From contig NC_047066.1 of the NCBI RefSeq assembly GCF_902459465.1, positions 18,479,047-18,543,046 on the forward strand: 64,000 nt of DNA. Direction: 5' to 3'. The notes under the pieces are model-generated. The model was not told the DNA's origin. It worked only from the letters and a program-made list of their open reading frames with translations, and made no database searches. Position 1 is the first letter of the stretch; each line of letters starts with the position of its first letter. This DNA comes from Asterias rubens (lineage: Eukaryota; Echinodermata; Asteroidea; Forcipulatida; Asteriidae). A program made the translations under genes and the position numbers. This document shows positions 29,895-39,656 of the stretch, piece by piece.

Positions 29895-32800
29895 ATGGCC
29901 AAGGGTTTTACACGGTTTCTGGAATGGGTGGTGGTTGTCTACTTTGCCAGCCACATCCCAATTACAATCTTCATTGACTCGCAAGCCATTATGCCATCAT
30001 GGTTCCACCCAAAAGTGGTAAGTACGAAGTGTTTTAATTTCAAATCCAAGAAATGTAGTAGTAGTACGTAGTAGTATGAATGAAGGGCCTACATTAAATA
30101 ATATACACATAATGAATGTTTATGATGAGTGCAATGGTGCGAATATGTTCATGAATTGAAAGATGGAATGTTCTATTCAACGAGGCGGAGCCGAGTTGAA
30201 TGGAACATTCCAGCTTTCAACGAATGAACATATTCGCACCATTGCACGAATGAAAAACATTCATTATTTGTTTTATATTAACATCCAAGTAGAACTTTGT
30301 CATTTTTATTGAAAGAAACAACTTTCAAAACAAACAATTTCAACTGTAGAAGCCGAATGCTAGTAATTTTACTATGCCTTCTTGCAGTAACACCTGCTGC
30401 GTTACCAAAGACACGCGAACGCAGTGATGTTTTTACTCAGCTTTTTCGATCCATCCGAAAAGTACCATTGCACGCTGGCAGCGTGCCAGCGTGCAATGGT
30501 ACTTTTCGGATGGAACGAAAAAGCACGGCGAGTGACTCAGCGTGCAATGGTACTTTTATTTGCTATCACGTGACGGACAATCCTCCAATCAAATGGCAAG
30601 GATCTGCTTGGGTGTTATATAATAAATTCCATTTTGTATATTTATTTGGATGTTGTTTGTTAAAGGCAGTGGACACTATTGGTAATAAATTGTCAAAGAC
30701 TAGCCTTGACAGTTGGTGTATCTCAACATACATGTTTGCATCAAATAACAAACCTGTGAAAACTTGAGCTCAATCGGTCATCGAACTTGCAAAATAATAA
30801 TGCAAGAAAAAAACACCCTTGCCTTGTGTCACACAAAGCTGTGTGCGTTTAGATGGTTGATTTCGAGACCTCAAGTTCTAAATCTGAGGTCTCGAAATCA
30901 AATTCGTGGAAAATTACTTCATTTCAGAGGGAGCTGTTTTCTCATGATGTTTTATACCATCAACCTCTCCCCATATTACTCATCACCAAGAAGGGTTTTA
31001 CGCTAATAATTATTTTGAGTAATTACCAATAGTGTCCACTGCCTTTAATTGTGTGGATGTGGGCCACCTCCATGCACTGGCTAAATTTGATCAGCTTTAT
31101 GGGTTTAATAAACACTACTTAGCCGGTAATGATTAGTTGTAGTATAGTGCCATTTTGTCAGTGCTGACAAGTAGGTACGTACGAATGTAGGAGGAATTGC
31201 AGGAATTTGTTACTGCTGCATAGCTCAGCAGTGCAAGCAGTGTGCATTCTAGTACAGTAGAGTTTGAATTCCTGCTTAAACCCCAAAATATTATTTTAAA
31301 ATTTAGTCAAACATTTTATTATGGTTAGTAATTACAATTTTTTCTATTTGTGGCTCCTGAAGTACATGTAGTCCACCTCAACAATTCTGGCTTGTCTGCT
31401 TTTGTCGCTTTTGTCAAAGTTATTAAGAGTAATGTAATTTGTAAAACCTATGGGATGGGTATTGCCTTTTTGACATTTAGACAAGTGGTATTGGTCAAAG
31501 AATGGAGCTATTAAAGTAACTTTAAAGTATAAATTGAATGCATTCATGATTGTCATTATCAAAATGCTATTCATATTTGTTTTCAATCATTTGTTTCCTA
31601 GCTTACAGATCTTGTGAGAGATTACAGTCTCGAAATGAAGGATGAAATGATGGCAGACCCCTCTGCCCATCCTTGGTTTATGTCATTCGTCTACGGTGAA
31701 TGTCTCCTGCAGTTTCCATTCTTCTTTGTGGGTGCTTACGCCTTTTATATAGGTTTGTAATAACAATTACACCACTTACAACGTATTGTATTTGTTTTCA
31801 TTTAAAGACAGGCGGACACTGTTGGTAATTGTCAAAGACCAGTCTCCTCACTTGGTGGTGCAGAGTGGACCCTTGCGCCACTCTACTCAGACCAATATCA
31901 TACATGAAACAAGAATGGAACAGTGACACCAGATTAGAAATAATAAAGAAACTACAATTTAATAGAAGTACCCAACAATAATTTAAGTTGGAATTAATTA
32001 AAGGAACAATTTTCCCACATACTGTTACACTTGGTGTATCTCAACATATGCATAAGAAAAACAAACCTGTGAAAGTTTGAGCTGAATTGGTGGTCGAAGT
32101 TGTGAGATAATATTTATGAAAGAAAAACACCCTTGTCACACGAAATTGTGTGCTTTTAGATGCTTGATTTCGAGACCTCAAAATCTAAATCTGAGGTCTC
32201 GAAACCAAGTTCATGACAAATACCTTCTTTCTCATTTAAAGGCAGTGGACACTATTGGTAATTACTCAAAAAAATTATTAGCATAAAACCTTTCTTGGTA
32301 ACGAGTAATGGGGAGAGGTTGATGGCATAAAACATTGTGAGAAACGGCTCCCTCTGAAGTGCCATAGTTTTCGAGAAAGAAGTAATTTTCCACGAATTTG
32401 ATTTCAAGACCTCAGATTTAGAACTTGAGGTCTCGAAATCAACCATCTAAAACGCACACAACTTCGTGTTGCAAGGGTGTTTTTTTCTTTCATTATTATC
32501 TCGCAAGTTCGATGACCGATTGAGCTCAAATTTTCACAAGTTTGGTATTTTATGCATATGTTGGGATACACCAACTGTGAAGGCTTGTCTTTGGCAATTA
32601 CCAATAGTGTCCACTGCCTTTAATCTATGCCAGGCGTTTTCTAAACACCATGCTGAATATACAAAAATGGAACACTGAAATGCTTTGAAATGCATTAAAC
32701 AGATAGTAGATCATTCTGTTGCAATATGAAAAGAACTCCTCATAAATTTGTTTTTACCCTTTTTTTTTCTCAAGTTTTGTGAAAAAATCCACCGGAAAAT

Positions 32801-33417
32801 CACTTGGGTGGGATTCAAACTTTTGCATTGCTAGACCACCAAGCTAGGTTGATAACTAGAGACAGTTCGGAACCATAGCAGCGGCTACCCTAGCTGGTAG
32901 CCTAAACCAATGTGTATACTCAGTATGCCTACTTTCTGAAGTTCTATAAAACAAAATCCGTAGCTATGGTACGTGAGCAAAATTTTCATCAACTGAAGTT
33001 GCATGATGTGTTTGGTCATGACTTGGTAACTGAAGAAATTCCTTAGATTTGAGCTGTTGTGCAGTTCAGGGAAGAACTTTCTACATCTGCCATTTATAAA
33101 AGTACATTTTTTTCCCATTTTTTGTCTTTTCAGGTAGTTGCAAGTGGGTGCGAATTCCAGCTATTATATACTCTGTGCACACTATCACCACACTACAGGC
33201 CATCTTTGCTCATGTCTTCTTCCAGGACTTCACCAACTCTCCTCACCCAGGACCAGTTACTTTAGAAGACAAGCTAAAATTAACAGCTATTTATATGCCT
33301 TATTTGGCCGTGCCTGTACTCATTCTGTTGATGATGTTGTTAAGCAAAGATTACATGCCTGGTGAAAAGGTGGCTAAGTCGGGTGCTGCTCGCTCAAAAA
33401 AGCAAAAGTCTCGCTAA
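29895..33417 (+). CDS. TMEM97: TMEM97 / sigma-2 receptor (EXPERA family)
   Basis: Four-pass ER and endolysosomal membrane protein that binds sterols and sigma-2 ligands and interacts with NPC1 in vertebrates. Exons 29895-30017, 31602-31752, 33134-33417; GT-AG, phases 0 and 1, total 185 aa (human 176). Visible: FLEWVVVVYFASHIPITIF in TM1 with D28, HPWFMSFVYGECLLQFPFFF with E74, GSCKWVRIPAIIYSVHT, and YMPYLAVPVLILLMMLL as the last helix. D28 and E74 match the two acidic ligand-pocket residues of the mammalian protein (D29, E73). The tail ends in lysine-rich KKQKSR, suggestive of ER retention. Introns contain several foldbacks and three MITE-A copies. Confidence 0.94.
30135..30268. repeat. Inverted repeat in TMEM97 intron 1
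   Basis: GCAATGGTGCGAATATGTTC pairs with GAACATATTCGCACCATTGC; the inner arms TGGAATGTTCTATTCAAC / GTTGAATGGAACATTCCA continue the stem. Confidence 0.9.
30455..30560. repeat. Short perfect palindrome in TMEM97 intron 1
   Basis: GAAAAGTACCATTGCACGCT and its complement AGCGTGCAATGGTACTTTTC are separated by only a few bases; a third copy of GTGCAATGGTACTTTT follows at about 30541. Confidence 0.85.
30660..31048 (-). mobile_element. MITE-A copy in TMEM97 intron 1
   Basis: TTAAAGGCAGTGGACAC to GTGTCCACTGCCTTTAA, with the perfect TTTCGAGACCTCA / TGAGGTCTCGAAA palindrome. Confidence 0.9.
31802..32235 (-). mobile_element. MITE-A copy interrupted by a ~170-bp insertion
   Basis: Right-end TIR at 31802. 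The element is broken at about 31855 by foreign sequence and resumes at about 32028 with the same eight bases ACTTGGTG on both sides. It runs to CTTCTTTCTC and is then cut short by the next MITE-A. Confidence 0.85.
31855..32027. mobile_element. Small unclassified insertion with 8-bp duplication
   Basis: Flanked by ACTTGGTG direct repeats inside a MITE-A, which gives its exact limits. It begins GTGCAGAGTGGACCC and has an inner AGAGTGG / CCACTCT pair. An 8-bp duplication fits a hAT-type or similar element, but the termini are not clear inverted repeats. Confidence 0.6.
32236..32623 (+). mobile_element. MITE-A copy, inverted partner of the preceding one
   Basis: TTAAAGGCAGTGGACAC to GTGTCCACTGCCTTTAA, opposite orientation to 31802-32235, so intron RNA could form a long hairpin. 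Confidence 0.9.
32785..32890 (-). mobile_element. Possible tRNA-derived SINE fragment
   Basis: TGGGTGGGATTCAAACTTTTG is the complement of a B-box-like sequence; GCTAGACCACCAAGCTAGGTT resembles a reversed A-box region. Low complexity of evidence. Confidence 0.4.
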
Positions 33418-33420
33418 AGT

Positions 33421-33910
33421 TGCCTTTAGACCCATTGCACAACGCTAAGCGCGCAAACACGCGCGTCTCCTGTTTTGGGGGTCAAAAAGTGCACAAAAGG
33501 ATGGTACATGTGTTTACACACCAATGTGCCTGTAATCACATGTACCATCCTTTTGTGCATGTTTTAAAGGTCATCATAAAAACCTTAATTGATGACGAGT
33601 AACAGAGAGAGGTTGATGGTATAAAACATTGTAAGAAACGGCTCCCTCTGAAGTGACATAAAACTTGAGGTCTCGAAATCAAGCATCTGAACGCACACAA
33701 CTTCGTGTGACAAGGGTGTTTTTTTATTTCATTATTATCTCGCAACTTCGACGACCGATTGAGCTCAAATTTTCACAGGTTTGTTATTTTATGCATAAAA
33801 ATGTTGAGGTACACCAAGTGTGAAGACTAGTCTTTGACAATTACCAATAGTGTCCACTGTCTTTAACAGCCAAAATGGCGAACAGGAGACGCGCATGCGG
33901 TCTTTAGACC
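33421..33910. repeat. Foldback element split by MITE-A
   Basis: Left arm CGCGCGTCTCCTGTTTTGGG (33461-33480) pairs with CAAAATGGCGAACAGGAGAC plus GCGCATGCG (33870-33900), and TTTAGACCC occurs at both tips. An inner pair (GTACATGTGTTTACACACCA / ATGTACCATCC) is also visible. The MITE-A at 33564-33866 separates the arms. Confidence 0.7.
33564..33866 (+). mobile_element. MITE-A copy nested in a foldback element
   Basis: TTAA at both ends, but the left TIR and part of the palindrome are deleted; the right end GTGTCCACTGTCTTTAA is intact. Confidence 0.85.
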
Positions 33911-33911
33911 C

Positions 33912-34086
33912 CTAGTCTTGGCCCAAGATGTCGGTGATCAATAGTGGATAGTGTACTACGCACAGTTGTGAGTGCGAGTCAGTTAAACCATATACTGTAA
34001 GAGGGCATGCTGCAGCGATTTACCACTGAGCGTGTGCGCTGTACACCCTCCACTATCGACCACTGACGTCTTGAGCCGAGACTATT
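33912..34086. repeat. Inverted-repeat element, ~175 bp
   Basis: AGTCTTGGCCCAAGATGTCG and ATAGTGGATAGTGTA pair, with mismatches, with TACACCCTCCACTAT and GACGTCTTGAGCCGAGACT. Confidence 0.65.
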
Positions 34087-34204
34087 ATTAGACCCCCCCT
34101 TGCACAATGCGCAGCACACTCGCTAGTCTTGATTGGGATCGTGTTTTTTGTATTGGTCAGCAGTAGAGGGGGCAGTTTTTTGAGAGAGTGACTTCATTTG
34201 CAAG

Positions 34205-34370
34205 GGGTCCAGGCCTGATACTTCACGGAGGCAACGGAGGCGATTGCCTCCGTTGCCCATTGCCATTGCCTTGGTGCTCCAGTAGAAATTTACAATTTCC
34301 TCATAGGGTGCCCTTTGCCACAGAGAAAATGCCTTGGTGCCCTTGCCCTTTCAAAAACGAAGCATACAGG
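34205..34370. repeat. Dispersed repeat related to 5826-5930
   Basis: GGCCTGATACTTCACGGAGG, a GGAGGCAACGGAGGCGATTG / CCTCCGTTGCC pair, and two CCTTGGTGC blocks. Confidence 0.5.
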
Positions 34371-34443
34371 CCTGGGGGTCTATCATCAGCCTGCTGTTGT
34401 TTTTTGTCAAAAACCCATGGTTGGGAAAAAAAGGTTAACTGTA

Positions 34444-34770
34444 TTAACGGCACTGGACACTGTTGGTAATTACTCAAAATAGTTGTTAGCATAAACACTT
34501 CATTGATTACAAGCAATGGAGAGCTGTTGATAGTATAAAACATTGTGAGAAACAGGCTCCCTCTGAAGTAACAAAGTTTTGGAGAAAGAAGTAATTTTCC
34601 AGGACTTTGAATTCGAAATCAAGCATCTGAAAGCACACAATTTCGTGTGACAAGGGTGTTTTTTCTTCCATTATTATCTCGCAACTTCGATGACCAATTG
34701 AGTTCAAATTTTCACAGGTTTGTTATTTTGTGCATATGTTGAGATACACCAAGTGAGAGGACTGGTCTAA
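34444..34770 (+). mobile_element. MITE-A copy, right end lost
   Basis: Left end TTAACGGCACTGGACAC; right side stops after GAGAGGACTGGTCT. Confidence 0.85.
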
Positions 34771-35151
34771 CTGACTTGGGGGGGGTATAGGGTGGCATTC
34801 TGAAGAGCTTCCAGTTTATAAACAATGAAAATAATTATTTTGTACATCTGCCGACCAATTTATAGAAATTTGGTCTGTGTTTTTGTGTGTATTACATATT
34901 ACCAACGATGCAAGGATTCTAACAAAATTAAATTATTGTATTGCCAGGTATGAATATAGTAAAATAAACTCTGCTCTGCAGTAGAGCTCTTGTAAAAAGA
35001 AAAGAATGTTTTTAATTTTTATTTGTGTCTGGTCGTTTTTCATGTATTTGTTTGAAGTAGGGCAACAGACAAAGCAGTGCGGTATGTTTGTTAGACCCGT
35101 AGACGCGTGAACTCTGTGCAGATATAAAGTAGGAAGTTTGTTGAACCTATA
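34771..35151. other. Spacer, nothing recognised
   Basis: AT-rich, no supported gene, 1.3 kb and more past the TMEM97 stop. Confidence 0.4.
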
Positions 35152-35345
35152 TTAAAGGGAGGGTATACCCTTGGTATTTACCCCCCAAAAATTAATGACC
35201 ATAAAAACTTGCTTTGTAAGAAGCATTTAATGTATATCATTAGGCTATGAGAAACAACTCCCTTCAAAGGAATGTTGTTTTAGAGAGTAGGATTCAAAAA
35301 CACATTTCTGAATGAAACGTTTCTCAGATTGGTGTGTGTTCTAAT
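35152..35345 (+). mobile_element. MITE-A-related fragment
   Basis: TTAAAGGGAGGGTATACCC at the left, then AATGACCATAAAA and TTTCTCAGAT landmarks; like the older variant at 2986. Right half absent. Confidence 0.55.
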
Positions 35346-35582
35346 TAACATAGAGGGAGTTAACAGCACTGGCAGTGGCATAACTTTTGTTGTAAACTGT
35401 GCAAACTCGCCGTCTAGAGCTGCTGGCCCCGGTCAAAAATTACGATTTTTTTTTCATAACGCAACCACCGCTAAGGATTGTCCATGACACATACGTGATC
35501 ATGAAAAGCAAAGTGACTTGACTTCGGCTCTATCCAAAATATCTTCATGCCGTTGCAGTCAGACAGGGATCTAATTTTTGTG

Positions 35583-35892
35583 TTAAAGGGTCTATGTAAG
35601 TTTTGTAGGACAAAAAACATAATGTCCACAGATTTACACTAAACTTACACAGTTTGAAGATAATGATAGTAGAAAGCTTCCCTGAAAATACTACGTGCTG
35701 AGGTGCTGTAGTTTTGGGAAATTAGTAAAACAATGTCATGAAAATAATTTTCAATCATTTACAAACGTATTTACATGACATTGTTTTACTCATTTCTCAA
35801 AAACGACAGCACCCCAGTAAGTAATATTTGAAGGGAAGCTTTTATCTTCAAACCCTGTAAGTTTAATTTAAATCTATGGACATTTTGAATTT
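35583..35892. mobile_element. Foldback MITE-F
   Basis: TTAAAGGGTCTATGTAAG at the left; arms AGTAAAACAATGTCATGAAA / ATGACATTGTTTTACTC form a long hairpin. The right terminal repeat is truncated. Related copies at 40456, 51739 and 54802. Confidence 0.85.
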
Positions 35893-36039
35893 CTCTGCTC
35901 CGATACAATTTGTTTATACATGTATTGTCTATAATTTGTATACTTTGTTTGCTGCATCGTGATAATACTTTTACAATTTGCATCTCATCGTTTGTTAACT
36001 TGTTACACCGATGTGTGTTAGAACTGTATTCTCGGTACT

Positions 36040-36180
36040 TTCCCGAGTTCTGTGAAAACAAAATCACAGGCATATTACTCGGGTGTGTTTGGAACCCACG
36101 ACCTTGAATTGTAGAGCAGTGTCGTACCAACTAGACAACCGAGATTGCCCGGTATGTCAGTTCGAATCCTATATTTTAGC
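36040..36180 (-). mobile_element. Possible tRNA-derived SINE fragment
   Basis: Reverse reading gives ATCTCGGTTGTCTAGTTGG, then GTCGTGGGTTCCAAACACAC, resembling A- and B-box spacing. Not a full tRNA. Confidence 0.5.
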
Positions 36181-36459
36181 AGCGGGTAGAACCGCAACGA
36201 TTTAATAGCTGTTAAATTTCCAGCAACCTAAAGTTGCTTCTCCTACAGAGATGGGTGAAACAATAAGTACATTTTCTTTTATAGGATTTTGACAAAAAAC
36301 CATGAAATACAGAACAGTGACAATAATTGTATTTCTTTTTTATAACAATTCAAAGAGAGACTCCGTGTATATGGTATTGCAAATCTTTTGTATCTCCACG
36401 TTACGTTCGTGTTGATTTTAGTCTTTGAGATTTACTGATAATAAAAATAGCATTTTCAT

Positions 36460-36630
36460 CACAAATGTCATCACTTTCTCCAGAAGACGATCAGAGCATA
36501 CTGATCGAAACGTCAAGTTGAGCCAACGGTTCTTTTTAGAACCACCCCAACTCATTTGGAGATAGTCATGGTGTTACCGCAAACCTTTCCATATATATGG
36601 CGCATTTCCACCATGCAACATTTGAACCTC
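36460..36630 (+). mobile_element. Retroelement-tail-like fragment
   Basis: AGAAGACGATCAGAGCATAC followed by TGATCGAAACGTC is the kind of sequence found at one end of Penelope-like and some SINE elements. Only this tail is visible. Confidence 0.4.
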
Positions 36631-37019
36631 TTAAAGGTAGTGGACACTATTGGTATTTACTCAAAATAAATATTATCATAAAACCTTTCTTAATTACAAG
36701 TAATGGGGAGAGGTTGATAGTACAAAAAAATTGTGAGAAACAGCTCCCTCTGAAGTGATGTAGTTTTTGAGAAAGAAGTAACTTTCCACGAATTTGATTT
36801 CGGGACCTCAGATTTAGAATTTGAGGTCTCGAAATCAAGAATCTGAAAGCACACAACCTCGTGCGACAATGTTTTTTCATTTCTTTCATTAATATCTCGC
36901 AACTTCGACGACCGATTGAGCTCAAATTTTCACAGGTTTGTTATCTTATGCTTATGTTGAGATACACCAACTGTGAAGACTAGTCTTCGACAATTTCCAA
37001 TAGTGCACAGGGTCTTTAT
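36631..37019 (+). mobile_element. MITE-A copy
   Basis: Left TTAAAGGTAGTGGACAC, full internal palindrome (GGGACCTCA / TGAGGTCTC), right end degraded to AGTGCACAGGGTCTTTAT. Confidence 0.85.
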
Positions 37020-37090
37020 TATAACTTTTGTTGTTATGTATAAGCAGCAATACAAGACTAACATACTACGTAACATTCATCTCTCCACAG

Positions 37091-37301
37091 TGGTGTGTGC
37101 TAAAGTTAGTCAAGTATCATGAAACTTCCGGTGCCATTGAGCGGGCCCAGTTTAACTTTTCGAAAGTTAAGCTCAATCATGCCCGTGGACTGTCATCCCA
37201 TTAAGGATGACGACACCCAACCCTATAGAGACTGGTCTCAGCCTAAAGCAAGAGTAGGAGTCAACATACTTTTTGCAAGGCCGATTTTCAGCACTCGTGA
37301 T
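37091..37301 (+). other. Orphan exon-like segment
   Basis: A pyrimidine-rich acceptor (TTCATCTCTCCACAG, with CTAAC upstream) is followed by an ATG at 37119 and 61 open codons ending at a GTATGT donor. No domain is recognised. Its donor phase does not match the Dispatched exon at 41440, so it is not simply that gene's first exon. It may be an alternative 5' exon, part of an unseen gene, or chance. Confidence 0.25.
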
Positions 37302-39320
37302 GAAGGTATGTCATGTTTACCAATAAGATTGAGTAATTACCCTTTCCACAATGTTTGCACAGCTACTTAGTGAAGTTTTTTTTTCTGTGGTCCAAGATGC
37401 ATATACATTTTTAGGAAAACGTGCATGTTGAACCATGGAGGAAAAAATGGTTGAACCCTGGAGGAATAATGGTTGAACACAGTATAATATTATAAGCTTT
37501 GAAAAATGTTGTCCTTGTCTGTTTTGTGGCCAGCGGATTTGTCATACAGGCTTATAGTCTAAATCTTTCTGCGATGTATTTAATGATTACCATGTGTTAT
37601 AGGCATATTTATGTTGTGTGCCATTGTTATTTTATTTTTTATTTATTTATTTTAATTTATTGGACAAAACAATAAAACAAGCACAGGCCGTCCAGGGAAG
37701 GGCAAAAAAAAAAAATTACATAAAAAAGATGTGCCCTCCCAGACCTAGCTCATGAAAAGCTCACATTTATATACTATACATTAAACACTCTAAAATTGTT
37801 AACGTACTGATTAATTATGTTTACCAATTGATCTAGTTCGCCGGTCTATTTGAGTGGTTGGCCTATTACATTTATATGAATCCCATAGTTATTATGAAAT
37901 GGCAGAAACACTTTTCCTCCCCCATAAAAAAAATGAAATAAATTATCAAGTTAATTAGACCATGGAGGTAGAAAACTTATCATTGATGAAGGAATCAATC
38001 GGGTTAAACATTGGAAACTCGGATAAGCAAGGTATAGGCTAAGCAAGTTATAGGCTAAGCAAGTTATAGGCTAAGCAAGTTATAGGCTAAGCAAGTTATA
38101 GGGCCCCCTAGTGAGGAATAACGGCCTTGGGACCAATGGGAAAATACGATGACGTCTTTTCTCGCCACCGTCTGTGTCTGTGTGTCTTCTCAATAGCAAG
38201 GTTTCTCGATGGAATTTTCCCGGCAAAGGACCTATGAGTGTAATGCTTAGTTACGGTAAACACGTGCATGGCAACAATGGTGATACTTGGCTATTTTTGG
38301 TTTCTTTGTTGGCTTCTTCGTGGAGGACCTCTACATGGTTCCTTCTTGGGTCGGGGAAGGGGGTTGGGGGAAATTATTATTTATGAGAAATCAACAGATT
38401 GAAATAACATCATGAGATATGGTGGATATCTGTATAGCAGCATGGAGGAATAAATTATTCCTCCATGATAGAAGTACCTGTTTGGTTTGGGTGTAAACAG
38501 ACAAATCCATGACCATAGCATTGTATTATAATAGATGTTAAATTTGCATCGAGGATAGGAATATTAATTTTGGGTGTTTACCCATCGAATCCCACCGAGT
38601 TGCATGCTTGTGATAATTTTTCACAGGACTCAGGAAAGTACTGAGTAATGCAGTGCTAACACACATCGGTGTATGGGCAAAACCACAATTTATATTTTCA
38701 TAGCATTGTGTCCATCTTTATCCCAAAATAGCTCATATTGCACTGTTCATGGAGATATTAAAATATAATGAAAACATAAGTTATTGGCCGAATGCAAACA
38801 TGGACTAATCATAAAGCTCTGCCAAGCAGATACATATATCTCGATACTCGATATTGTATTCGATTTGATCTCTGTTTAGACAATTAACGTGGTGGTTTTT
38901 TCGAAAGTGGAACGAGGGAAACTATGCCCTAGCAAAAAGTGAACGTTTTGACGACGACAGCGGGGGCTCGATGCGGTGGGGTTGAGATGGGTTGAGATGG
39001 GTTGAGGGGAGTTGTGCTCGAGGGAAGTACTATACGTGGTTGATCAGGGGGAAATATTTTTGGGAAAGACAGCGGAAAGGGTTCTCGAAGATATTTTATT
39101 AAACCCCTTAAGATTTTTTTTGAGCTTGACTTTGTGTTTGAAAATATGGAACATAAAATGTATTAGGATGGAGAAAGTTCCTGAATTATTTACCTAACTG
39201 TTATATGCGTTCAAAAAAACTTATGTTCACAGTCTAAAGACATAGTAAATAATGATCGAAGCTATAAAATGCATGTTCATGTTTACTTATCTTACACTCA
39301 CCCAGCTAAACACAATAGTG
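37302..39320. other. Spacer upstream of Dispatched
   Basis: Mostly AT-rich. It contains repeated ATGGTTGAACC / CATGGAGGA words at 37425-37460 and again at 39786-39835. GATGGGTTGA is repeated near 38985-39005. No coding exon with consistent splice sites was found here. Confidence 0.4.
38025..38102. repeat. 16-bp tandem repeat
   Basis: TAGGCTAAGCAAGTTA repeats about four and a half times with almost no change. Confidence 0.9.
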
Positions 39321-39656
39321 TCACGAGGATCGCTCCGTGGAAGGGATGACGAAGCGTCTTCTATTGTTAATTATGCTAATTAAGGTCAAGAAACTTTCGC
39401 TTGAGTAAATTTGTTCGAGCATAGAGCAACCCCAACTCCGTCATAGAAGTGTGTTTAGTGGATGTGTGAATACTTCCGCCCAGTTTAAGTCATGGCCACA
39501 GTAACATTCTTAGATAGAATTGTCAAGGAGTTGCATGATAGGGATGATGAGGTGCTCTTTGAGATCTTAGAACCATCCGCGAGAGGAGTTTGTCTGTAGT
39601 CTTTAAGTGTCATCTGGTCTTGAAGGAAGACAGTCGGCACACCTTGTGAGAGTAGT

